Shown here in pieces: positions 33,805 through 45,000 of a DNA stretch of 64,000 bases. How positions within the stretch are numbered: the first letter of the stretch is position 1; every line of letters begins with the position of its first letter. Position numbers and translations under genes: made by a program. The notes under the pieces are model-generated. The model was not told the DNA's origin, made no database searches, and worked only from the letters and a program-made list of their open reading frames with translations. The DNA lies in NCBI GenBank assembly GCA_945859605.1, contig OX243815.1, positions 32,605,207 through 32,669,206 on the forward strand. The letters are read 5' to 3'. This DNA comes from Lumbricus rubellus. Taxonomy: Eukaryota > Annelida > Clitellata > Crassiclitellata > Lumbricidae.

Positions 33805-34708
33805 TATTCAATGATTTATTAACGTCAGATTTAATTTATTTTAATTAAGCAATTCAACTGAGTATAATGTACAAGCGTTGCTGACAATTAACATCTGTGA
33901 TCGGGCCTAGATATTGTTCTTCAATAGCTATGCAATATGTCTTTAAAAGTCAGCAGAATCTCCGTAAATAATCAACAGGCGTGCACAACCTTAATTCCAG
34001 TAATCGCGTTTTATAATTAACAGTCAGGTATAATGAATCACAATTCAGACGGTAGCTTTCAACCGTTATTCAATATCGACTTAGGTTTCAATCCTTATTA
34101 TCAGTGAGCATTTATTTCTAATTAATTAACTACTCTTGGTTTCGGATTCTGTTATGGAGCAATTAGATTAGTTAATACTTTCCTGGGAATTTCCGTGCAA
34201 TTTGGCCAACACTCGCATTCAAATATGAAAAGAAGATCGGAAGATTTCTTGTCCGAATATTGGAATATATGACAATAAAGTTTCACACAGAATCGGCTGC
34301 AAACTGTCCCAAAACCAGTCGCTTAGTCAACGGTATATTCTTTTTCATGAAATCAGGCAATCAGCCACACATTCAGCATTTTTAGACCCAGAATATACAG
34401 AATTTCTTGTCTACACGAGCCGACCTCTCACTCCGATGAAAACTTCCAGTCGACTGCGCATTTTGGCGTTGGAAGCGGTCACGTGATCCGGATCAACCAA
34501 TCAGCGACTTACACGTCGGCAGAATCTAAAAATAGAGTGTCGCATTGCGACACTTTCTGTTGCAGCGAAGTACTGCACCGAAGGTCGGATCTAAAAGCGG
34601 CTAAAACCGAAGGCCGGTCGCAAATTTAGCAAGGCTGCAAATTAATAAGTAAGTACGCCGAGCGGCCTAAAAGGACGTTAAATTGTAGCGGCCTTATAGA
34701 ACGCTACA
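33109..34708 (-). mobile_element. solo LTR, copy 3, with ATAG target duplication
   Basis: ATAG at 33105-33108 and 34709-34712 flank exactly 1,600 bp ending TGTAACG/CGCTACA. No internal retroelement sequence follows. A 4-bp duplication fits some Ty3/Gypsy integrases. Confidence 0.9.
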
Positions 34709-34792
34709 ATAGGCCTAAGTGTTGTAAATTAATGCTAATTGTGGTACAGTGTTAACTAATAGAATTGTGCTAGGCTATGTGCTAATTGAACC

Positions 34793-35107
34793 GGGAGCGG
34801 AGGAAACAATAGTGGACAAGATCAGGAAGAGCTAGAAGACTCACGTGGTTTGGACACGTATCAAGGATGGATGACAAAAGATTACCAGCTGCAGCCCTGC
34901 ACGGCAACGTGGAGGGAGGGAGAAGCAAAGGGCGCCAAAGGAAAACTTGGATGGACAACATAAGAGAAGATCTGAAAGAAAGGGAACATGGATATGAGGA
35001 ATGCCATGGATAGGCCTATATCATCAAGGACAGAACAGGGTGGAGACGCCATGTAAAGGCCTCATCGTCGGCGCGGCCGGACGGAGGAGAGCAATGATGA
35101 TGATGTG
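34793..35107 (+). pseudogene. 3' end of a non-LTR reverse transcriptase gene (RTE/L1-like), decayed
   Basis: Reads WFGHVSRMDDKRLPAAALHG, GGRSKGRQRKTW and MDNIREDLKER, the familiar C-terminal block of animal endonuclease-reverse-transcriptase LINEs, then shifts frame into DRTGWRRHV. Ends with a (GAT)n-like tail near 35,095. 5'-truncated and inactive. Confidence 0.8.
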
Positions 35108-35119
35108 CTAATTAAAAAT

Positions 35120-36087
35120 TAGGGCTGTTGATTTAATCGCGTTAACGCGTTAAAAAAATTTGCGATTAAAAATTTTAACGCATTAATCGTACGCGTTAAT
35201 TAGATCTGATTAAAATGGAATCAGAGGCAGAAAAACTCGTTTTAAACGGACGGCTCGTATAGCTAGTGATAGCCTACATTCTTTCAATTTCTTTGTCAAA
35301 TATTCCCAAAAAGAATTTGAGTAGGCTAGCTATTATCGTAGCAATTCTTTACCTCGTCAGGCGTTAGACTACGTACGTAGGCCTACATGGCCATTGGTTG
35401 AACTCCATGAGAAAGACCAATGGATTTCAGGTTTCAAATTATAAATCTTTAGGCTACATAAAATTTATGTAGTTTAATTCCTAGTTTAATTTAATTAAGA
35501 CAACTGAGACGAGGTTTGGCAAGAACAGCAACCTCTTGTGAAAAATTGCGACTAAATAATGAGGTTCAATACGGTAGTAGACCTATTATTGTTAATTAAT
35601 AAGAATTACTATCCCTTGAACCGAACAATGTAGCCTAAATAAACCGGTCTGCCTATAGGCCTAGGCCTACAATTGGCTGAATAGCCTAAATAATTAACCT
35701 TGAAAGTCAGAAAACGGTTGTATAATTTTCACATTTAGGCCTATAGGCATTTTAATTAAAGGTGGCTCAAATGATAAAAATTAAGGGATTTTGAGCAGTT
35801 GACTGATTTGAACAGTGTTTCATATTCTGTCTGTCATACAAAACCGTTCAATAAACTAAATGCAGAAATTCAACAGGCCTAAGCCAAAGGTTATTAAATA
35901 TGTTTGCAATAGAAAGAATGCATTCAGTCATTAAAATAGTAGGCTATGCCTCAGGGGTCCTTAGAAAATAATTAGATTAATATATTTGAAAGAAATGCAT
36001 TGCGATTAATTTGCAGTTAATTGCGATTAAAAAAAATTCATCGCGCGATTAATTTCGATTAAAAATTTTAACCGAACAACAGCCCTA
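35120..36087. mobile_element. inverted-repeat element of hAT type, first of a pair
   Basis: Ends TAGGGCTGTTGATTTAATCG and its inverse (...GAACAACAGCCCTA); subterminal GTTAACGCGTTAA and GCGATTAA repeats. 968 bp, non-coding. No clear target duplication. The superfamily is judged from the end sequence only. Confidence 0.65.
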
Positions 36088-36088
36088 C

Positions 36089-37061
36089 TAGGGCTGTTGA
36101 TTTAATCGCGTTAACGCGTGCGATTAACGCGTTAAAAAATTTGCGATTAAAAATTTTAACGCATTAATCGTACGCGATTAAAATGGAATCGGAGGCAGAA
36201 AAACTCGTTTAAACGAAAGGCTCATACATGTAGGCCCTACTTAATTAAAACTAGTGATTCATTCTTTGGCAAATATTCCAAAAAAGAATTTGGGTGGGCT
36301 ATTATCGTAACAATTCTTTGCTCAATTATCGCCTAACATGCGTCAAACGCTAACGACGAGCCGTTGACATCGGCCGCATCGCATCGTCCACTAAAGTTGT
36401 TTCCTCACCCCGTCAGACTACATTGGTTGAACTCAAGGAGATGGCAAGACCATTGGATCCAGGTTTCAAATAATAAATGTTTACCAAAGGACAACTGAGA
36501 CGAGGTTTGGCAAGAACCGCAACCTCTTGCGAAAAATTGTGATTAAATAATGAGGTTCGATATAGATCTAGTAGACCTACTGTTGTTAATTATTAAGAGC
36601 ATCCCTTGAACCCACCAATGTAAATAAACTGGTCTGCATATACAATTGGTTGAATAAATAATTAATTTTGATAGTCAGAGACGGTTGTCTAATTTTCATT
36701 TAGGTCTATATAATTTTAATTAAAGGTGGCTCAAACGAAAAAATAACTGGAGTTTGAGGTTTTTACTGATTTGAACAGTGTTTCAATTCAATTCTGTCTG
36801 TCATACAAAATTTTTCAATAGACTAAATGCAGATTAAATAGGCCTAAGCCTACTAAGCCAAAGGTTATTGAGTATGTTTGCAATAGAAATAATGCAATCA
36901 GTCATTAAAATTATATGCTTCAGGGTTCCTTAGAAAATAGTAAGATTAATAGGCCTATATTTTACGGAAATGTATTGCGATTAATTTGGCGTTAATTGCG
37001 ATTAAAAAAATTAATCGCACGATTAATTTCGATTAAAATTTTTAATCGAACAACAGCCCTA
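36089..37061. mobile_element. inverted-repeat element of hAT type, second of a pair
   Basis: 973 bp, same ends and orientation as the first, one base away from it. Interior similar but clearly diverged, with different indels, so the pair is old or arose from two related copies. Confidence 0.65.
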
Positions 37062-37308
37062 ATTATAGCCTTCCATTAATTGTCGCTCAAATTCTACCAT
37101 TACCGTCTGATATTTGTCTACCTTCTTGACCCAACGATTTTGACCTCGTCCTCATAATTAATCACTTCACTGACTGCATGCGCGTTTGTGAATAGGCCTA
37201 TAGCCTATGTATATAACAAGTCTAAGATCAGCGACTTCGCTGTTTTGGGTGCCATACATTAATCGAGATACGGATTGCGGTTCCTGTTTGTGGAGAGTTT
37301 GAAGCTAT

Positions 37309-37532
37309 TGTTTGTTTGTTTGTGCACTTTTTATAGCGCCCTTCAACTCGCTATACTCAGAGGCGCTCCCGAATACAGCGCGGACACTGCATCGGAGTTT
37401 CACGCCGAATCGCTCAGCAATTGTGAGTGAAGGACTTGCCCAAGGTCCCTATACGCGGCGATTTAAGGTGGATTCGAACCTCGAACCTTCCGGCTCCAAG
37501 GCAACGACGCCGCCACTACACCAACGCGCTCC
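37309..37532 (-). mobile_element. tRNA-derived SINE with LINE-like 3' end
   Basis: RNA polymerase III box A TGGTGTAGTGG (37513-37523) and box B GGTTCGAATCC (37470-37480) lie in the order and spacing of a tRNA head. The body ends GGGAGCGCCTCTGAGTATAG...GGGCGCTATAAAA and then (AAAC)n. The tail resembles the CR1-group LINE 3' ends in this window. Not a functional tRNA. Confidence 0.85.
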
Positions 37533-37572
37533 ATATTATCATATCGTATCTATAGATTTATTTATATATAAT

Positions 37573-37850
37573 ACTAGCTGTACCCGGCCACGCGTTGCTG
37601 TGGCAGAAAAGACTCCCCCTCCCCTCCCCCGTTTTTTCGGATAAAAAGAAAAATGGAAACTCTTCTATAGGAATGGAAGGTTTTGTTAAATTTTCAAAAC
37701 AATCTGTGCGGTACTTTTCGAGAACACTTTACACAAACTATTGGAAAGTTTCATTTTTATTTATATAGATATATAGTATATATATATATATATAATATAT
37801 CTATATTTATATAGATATATAGTATATATATATATATAATATATATATTG
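37573..37850. repeat. unclassified dispersed-repeat-like segment plus AT microsatellite
   Basis: CTAGCTGTACCCGGCCACGC looks like a repeat end seen in many invertebrate genomes, followed by a C-rich and an AT-rich part and (TA)n/TATATAGATA runs at 37,760-37,850. Family not identified. Confidence 0.4.
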
Positions 37851-37869
37851 GCCCATCTCGCAGATTGAC

Positions 37870-38330
37870 TATTCAGAGGCGCTCTCAGCACAGAAACTTC
37901 GGGAGGGAGGGAGAAATGCCTTTAAAGAATGAGAGACTGATGAGAGAAACGGTGTAATCAGTTTAGCCTTTAGTGAGGGAGGAAGGTAATTCCGAATGGA
38001 AGGACCAACCACAGCAAACGCCAGATGTTGGACAAGAGCAGACTGAGCAGTCCTATAGTCACAAAAAGCTCAAGATGACTTGCAGAACGCAACGAGAGAT
38101 ATGAAGATGTCTAGTTGTCTACAGTATAATAAACAGCTTCTGCATAGGCGCATAGTTTGAGTGGTAAGCTATTTGGGAGCATATCCCAGCTGTTCCAGAA
38201 AGAGAATATACATTGCAGTGGATGCGTGCAGATTGGAAGCCAGTGCAAGACGTCAAGTATATTATGTGTAAAGATAATGCTTAATGTGAGGGAGTCAGGC
38301 GATGAGCCTACTTGAAGCACTTCAGACCAA
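37870..38330 (-). pseudogene. decayed CR1-group LINE 3' fragment
   Basis: The minus strand has LHWLPI near 38,240, a VGPS-like stretch near 38,010 and a terminal GAGCGCCTCTGAATAG at about 37,890. Several frame breaks. Confidence 0.65.
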
Positions 38331-38521
38331 TGGATGGGAGAAGACGCTGTTTGGGGGTGAGGGAAATAAGAAAATTACTCTGAACCCCAGTTGGCGGAGT
38401 CAAGTGTAGCGTAATAATTTATTATTCTTATTTTAACGGCGTCCAAAAGTCCAGCCATCCTTTAATTATTGGCACACACGGAAGAGAAAGAAGAGAGAAA
38501 GCAATTCAATTATTATAATTG

Positions 38522-38969
38522 GAAGGGTATATTATTGGTGGAAGGCTCGTTCTTTCTCATCTACAGTCACAACACATATTATGTCGAAGGGTATATTATT
38601 GGTGGAAGGCTCGTTCTTTCTCATCTACAGTCACAACACATATTATGTCGAAGGGTATATTATTGGTGGAAGGCTCGTTCTTTCTCATCTACAGTCACAA
38701 CACATATTATGTCGAAGGGTATATTATTGGTGGAAGGCTCGTTCTTTCTCATCTACAGTCACAACACATATTATGTCGAAGGGTATATTATTGGTGGAAG
38801 GCTCGTTCTTTCTCATCTACAGTCACAACACATATTATGTCGAAGGGTATATTATTGGTGGAAGGCTCGTTCTTTCTCATCTACAGTCACAACACATATT
38901 ATGTCGAAGGGTATATTATTGGTGGAAGGCTCGTTCTTTCTCATCTACAGTCACAACACATATTATGTC
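38522..38969 (+). repeat. 64-bp minisatellite, 7 perfect copies
   Basis: Units start at 38522 and every 64 bp after (38586, 38650, ... 38906), beginning GAAGGGTATATTATTGGTGG. All seven appear identical. Since 64 is not a multiple of 3 and the unit has no stop in any forward frame, three long overlapping ORFs arise; they are not genes. Confidence 0.95.
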
Positions 38970-41263
38970 GTATGCTTATACCTTCTTTTAAGGTCTTCTA
39001 TAAATGGTCATAATAATTTATATGAAAAAGAAATGATACGGTTGTTCGGCTTAAAATACTGTATTTGCACAGATAAATACACAAGAGAGCAAGTCAACAC
39101 AAGCCAAATGATCTTGTTTAAATGACACACGAATCTTTCTCTGTATGCAGACATTCCTAAATGAACATTTCCTCACACACACACACACACAGGTCTGCAG
39201 AAGTTCAATACATCACATGCATGTCCACATCAAGACTGCCATCTTCCACTCTAACGTTGTACAACTCCAATAAACTGGACAGCACCATCATACATACGTT
39301 GTTCTGAAGCCACTAGTGCAACAATACAACTAGATGACAACAGCAGCAGTCAATGAATCCCTGTCTACCGAAGGACCACCTGTCACTGATTGGTGTGCAA
39401 AGGAAACGTAATTATGTGAACGACACCGATCTTCTTAATTCCAAGTGTAATATCAACAGGACAGTTAGTCTTTAAAATAGTCACCTGAAATAATGCACAA
39501 GTAGTTTATCCTGAGTTAAGAAGAGTCATGCTACCTTCACAACGTAATTATAGGACGCTCGATTCTCAATCAGTGGAAGCTAAAACGAGTGGGACATTAC
39601 TTGTGTTTTCCATCCACACACCATGAAGGATGACAAACCTGCATCATGTGAATTTTAGCATGAATCATTCTGGCGTTAAAATCTTATCAGAACAGCGCCA
39701 TATTGAAGAATAAGGCGCATTCTGTCACATTCTCATCTTGTAGCACTTTCCATTGTAAAACAATTCCTTTTGAAATGACTCTAAATTGGTAAATAAGCGT
39801 ATTTCAGTTTATAAAGCAGCCCATGTCAAAATTACAACTTCCGGTTCTGGTGCATGCCAAAGTTTCCGATATCAGAAAAAAACCAAAAGGTAAACAGTAG
39901 AATTGTCCAGTAGCCATCTACCTTGTATCAGGTTGTCAATCATTACATGTTGACAAGCTATTACTGCCTCATTTCACAAGGTCATACAAACGCAACACAT
40001 ATAAACAGAATTGCTGAAATTATAACCAAATATAATGATCACAAAAAAAAATAACATTAGTAGCATAAGCAGCCCAGTGTGAAAATAAAGAGCTAGCCCC
40101 AAACTGCTGACAAGGATGTAAACTACGAAACAAGCAGAAACAACAATTTTTCAGAGGTTAATCGATAAAAGACATGAGCCCAACTGACTGGTTCTTAACA
40201 AGATCCTAAACCATCACTAGGAAACAACTCTGCAATTTCAGCCTTTCAATGATTATCAAATCAAACAATTAAGAAATATGCCAAGTTGCAGTGATCAAGT
40301 GATTAGACAACAAACACAGAAACTGAACAGAATTAAATGTTTTCCTTATTTCCCACCAGTTCATTTCAACGGCCAACGACTAACAAGACTGCTGATTTAT
40401 TTTCTCAAAGTAACATATCTTTTCATTGGATTATGCGCATACTTAAACACAAGCTACAATCCAATAATAATCGCTCAATGTAAACTACTGCAACAGAAGC
40501 ATTATATAATCTAGGCATCTTGATTTCTTCAACTTCAAGACAAGCTTTCGTGTGGGAACATAACTTTCATTAAAATTTACAAATTAAAATATAGATCTTC
40601 TTTAAAAAAAATTACATATAAACCTCGTCACGTACACAACAAGACAGAAAGTGCTCAGCAATTTGGAACATTAATGCTTTGGCCGTTTAAAAGTACCTCG
40701 AACATATTGAACACGCTCTCACAACCAGGCACAGAATAAGATGCCAGCAAGAGGTAAAAACTCCTCTGCACAACATTTTGCTTCAGCGCAGTATTAAAAC
40801 ATAAAACTTCAATGACAGGTAACTTAATATGAACTGCATTTGCACTTTTCACCCGCATCGTAAGTCCTTCTCACTTCAAGCTGCTAGACGGCACATAACT
40901 ACGTATCGGAAGGAAGTAACCTGATAATCTTAACGAACTGAAAAAACAGATCAGGAATAATCGTGACTTCAACCATGCAATCTAAAAACCAAAGTAAGTA
41001 TTTCGAGATAAATCCACAATTGCACGAATTGCTACACAAATGGCTGAACGTGGTTAGAAACACATGTACAATTGCATGCACTGGTCTCAATACGTATATC
41101 AGTTTATAGAGTTGTTAAAATTTACATTGAACATACATGAAAAATTACAGAACTGTATTTAATAGATTCCTAGCTTCAACTTCTTTTCGATTAATCTGGT
41201 AAATTTGCTAGCTTCAACTTGTGTTAAATTCTCTTGTGTGGCGGCTGACCAACGACGACGTGT
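38970..41263. other. SND1 3' UTR plus downstream intergenic DNA
   Basis: No recognisable gene or transposon. A short (CA)n run occurs at about 39,175-39,191. The part adjoining the stop codon is presumably SND1 3' UTR; the rest is unique AT-rich DNA with only short random ORFs. Confidence 0.4.
40396..40401 (-). terminator. candidate SND1 polyadenylation signal (AATAAA)
   Basis: An AATAAA hexamer on the minus strand lies about 860 nt beyond the SND1 stop codon. The intervening 40,400-41,263 sequence is AT-rich, without transposon hallmarks or ORFs, as expected of a 3' UTR. Other variants (ATTAAA) exist in the region, so the exact site is uncertain. Confidence 0.3.
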
Positions 41264-42054
41264 CTACTTCTGATATCCGAACTCCTTTACGTCATCCTCA
41301 GTGAAGTCTCCATACCTCCAGATATTCTTCTGCAATTTTAAACAAAACATTGGTAAAACAAATCACGGCCACACCAACAATACTTTAACAGCAAAGAATA
41401 ATTCAAATTCAACAAAATTGTGCAGTTTGAATGCTGTAGAGCAAACACAAAGTAAAACACCAGGGAGAGCTTTCAATCACAATATTATCTAGGTAAAAGA
41501 GGCAAAGGTTAGAAGACAGCAGAACACATCATGAGACAGAGAATCTTGAAAACAACTATACTGGTCACAAGTTGATTGGGGGGGGGGGGGGAGGGAGGTG
41601 GACTCATATGTGGGTCAGCTGAGATTGCAGCAGGACATCTTCAACTGTCAGGCAGTTACGTTAAGTGCCTTCGTGAGGTCATTGTAAGGTGCTATATAAA
41701 TGCCCATACACATACATACATATCTGCACATCCCAGTTAAGGACATCCACATGCCTACTGAGGATATTTCTGCATGGTCTATACTTAACGAAACGACAGA
41801 GACAGGAGGGGCTTGCAGCGTCAGTTTATGTGAAGATTTCTCACACAACAGCAATCAATAAACAAGTTCTGCAACCCAAGTAAGTTATATGGCCAGAAAA
41901 GAATGTCTCTTTTAAATGATCAATGTTAAACAAAACTGTTGAAAGACAACTGTGTGCCTTGAGAGGAATCAAATTTACACATGCAGAGCCCACTGACCAT
42001 GCAACATACCCTGCTCTCTTGTGGTGAGAGAGAGAGAAAGAGAGACAGAGAGAC

Positions 42055-42097
<43 letters not shown>

Positions 42098-45000
42098 GAC
42101 ATTCCATTGAGCGTGCAACATACCCTGCTCTCTTTTGCCTTCTCCTCAGCCTTCTTGTATTCAGTGACAATTTTCGACAGATACTTCTCCTTGCGTCCCT
42201 CTGCCTGGACAAGGCCGTTCGAGATGAGCAGCTTCGCGATGTCCTCTTTAGTGTCATCTTTGCTGGAGACGAGCGTCACATACTCAAGGCCACTTGTCTT
42301 GTACTCGTTGTTCAACAGGTACTGCTTGTTAAGTACCTCATTGTAGAGGAAGTCAACTGCGTTCTGGATATCTTCTTCCTGAACACAAAGAAATAATCCC
42401 ATCCCGATTACCACAACCGTAACATAATACCGCGGTCTTTAAAACCGTATGGATACCATGTAATAACATAGACAGAACAAAGTGAATGTGATCCAATAGT
42501 TAGTCATCAGAAGAACTAAACATGCTCAATTTTGTGTAAAACATGATCTAGTTAAGAAGAGTTATGTTTATACACAGACAGAGTTTACTGCATAACTCGT
42601 TATTTCACAACTTTCAGAGCAAGAGCATCCTTTACATACATTAGACAGAGACAAAATAATCAGAGGTCACACATGAAATAGAAGCAAAATATATAATTAG
42701 AGGTCACACATGAAACAGAGACAAAATAATTAGAGTAATTAGAGATGTAGAAGCTGATAGATAGACTCACATATAACCAGCAAAATGAGAATCAGTACGT
42801 ACATCTTTGGGCGGAATGATGCATGCCAAGGCATACTCGCTGGCCTGGAAAGGTAGAGACTGGTAGGTAGCTGGCAATGTAGCCAACCGCGTCACCTCTG
42901 TCACTTCTTTCTGTTACACAATTTAACAACATTTGGTTAAATGAGATATCTGCATACATTTGCAGTCATCACTGTTGAAAAGATATGTTCCCTCATCAGT
43001 ACACATACCAAAGTCAAAACAGATCAGATGCTAAACAAATTACTTTAAATTTAAAAAAATCAGCCAAGTTCCAATGACCATTGTAAGGTTCTTTTAAAAT
43101 ATTCAAGCAACAGATGTTGAATATACATTTCTTTAAATGACTGAATTAAAGACTAGTCCAGTGCACTGTATAATAACCTATTCGTAAAGATTAAGGTCTC
43201 ATTAATGAGACACTGATTGTTGTATACTTAACAAACAGATGTTTCACAACCAGACAAATTTCCTGCTCCTAATAGCAATAGTTTGCAAACTGGCCAAACA
43301 TCATCAAATTCTGCGATGGTGAGTTTGGGGGATGTTTCTGAATTTTGGTTGATTTCATATGGAATGACACTTTTTATCAGCATCATCACAATGAAGTCTG
43401 GTCAATACTCCGAGGTTCGCAAGAAATATATTGAATTCATAACTAAATTGCTACCAACAGAGATTTTTACAGCAAATTAAGTAACAAAGACAACCTGCAG
43501 ACAAAATATGTCAAAAACATTAGCAAAATCCAATTAACAGCATCTCATTGAGAACCAGTTAATCATCAGGATGCATTAAATTGATCGTTATCATTGTAAG
43601 CTTTACACAGTACGTTCACTTACATTTCCATAGTCGACGTATGTAACAGCAACTGTGGTGCCAGTAACTTTATCCACACGACCACGATACCTGCAAAGAC
43701 AAACAGTTTAGAACTTTATATATATATATATAAAATATATTTATAATTCTATATAAACCATATACATGTATATACCCAAAGAGACATATGAGCTGCTAAG
43801 CTGAAGAATGCCACATAAGTGGGCAAAACATTCTGAAAGAACATTCTAACCGAAAACTGAACTCATCTTGTCACAACAAGCAAAACACCAGGTCTACCAT
43901 ATATTCCATCCAATGGGAAAAACTAATGCAGAAAAGTATTGCATCAAAGTCAAATAAGAAGTACTGTTAACTAATAACTAATTCTGTTGCAGCCTTACCA
44001 TTCGCCATCAGAGAACTTGGCGGCACACAGATCACCTTTCTTCGGTGCATACGCTCCAGTCAAAGGAGGACTGTGGACAAAGTCAGCCCTCAACTGCTCC
44101 ATCAACTTCTCCAGAAGAGGACCTGCCAGAAGAAAACAGAAACGTTAAACTGTAATCATCAATACAGAAATTTACATAGTACCAGTCCCACAAGAAAAGT
44201 CAGTAACGCTTTCTGTGCTACCCTACGCTACGTAAAGATGTCACTAAGTACAGAGTACATCTTAGTTGGTAGACGCTGCTAAGATAACCAGAGGACTCAT
44301 TGAGAGGAGTTGCCAGCGATTGTCTCAGCAATATGGCCGTTGACATTGTGCAGAACAGCTGTCAATCATTCTCCTTAGTTACAGATAATACAAGCATTGG
44401 AAACTTTAAACCAGAGGTTCTCAACCTTTTTTCGCGGGCGACACACCTAAACTTGCCACCAAATTTCACGACACACCAAGCAATCGTCATGTGAATATCG
44501 TTAAAAAATTTAATTAGGCCTAAGCCAGCTTAGCCTATATATTTGAAATTGCTACAAATTTTAATGAATGATTGTTGACACTGAATGCTTTCTATTTTCT
44601 AATTATTCCAAAATTCAAAATTTTACTAATCTAAATTTACGATTCTATGACGTTTTATGACTCTTCATTAGCCTAATTGTCTGTCTTAACAGTTAGACCT
44701 AATGAGTTTTTTTTGCTCCTGGATTTTTTGGATCATAGTAAGATGAGGATCAAGGCTTTATGACTTATACGAATTTTAGATTTTAAAAAACCTAAATTGA
44801 CCATAGTCCAAACCAATAGCTCTGATAGCTTAAGGCAAACAAGAAAACATGGGATAAAGGTAGCTGAACACTACCGAAACTATAAACGCCCTTCAAAACG
44901 TCGAATAATTGCAACGGAAACTGGAAAGCGCAGGCCTACAGTAATTGTTTAGTTAAAAAACGGGCCATTGGGACTTCTATGTCCCTTGACCATGCATGTG

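Larger units (their letters stand above)
1..34708. repeat. tandem array of a ~10.92 kb unit (copy 1 partial plus insertion, copy 2 complete, copy 3 truncated)
   Basis: The junction sequence GATGTGCCCCAGAAAC recurs at 18,436 and 29,353, so copy 2 is 18,444-29,360 and the period is 10,917 bp. Matching features in copies 1 and 2 lie 10,943-10,950 bp apart downstream of the palindrome. Copies differ only by scattered substitutions (e.g. near 13,075 versus 24,018), microsatellite lengths and small indels (a 5-bp loss near 32,803 in copy 3). Copy 1 begins inside the satellite, so the array extends left of the window. Copy 3 departs at 34,709, immediately after the LTR. Confidence 0.95.

Noticed and set aside
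37470..37532. tRNA gene
   Set aside because: Boxes A and B are present but the sequence runs into a SINE body and LINE-like tail; no proper cloverleaf was made out.
38469..39125. 218-aa repetitive protein
   Set aside because: A 64-bp minisatellite without stops in any forward frame; flanks show no coding signal.
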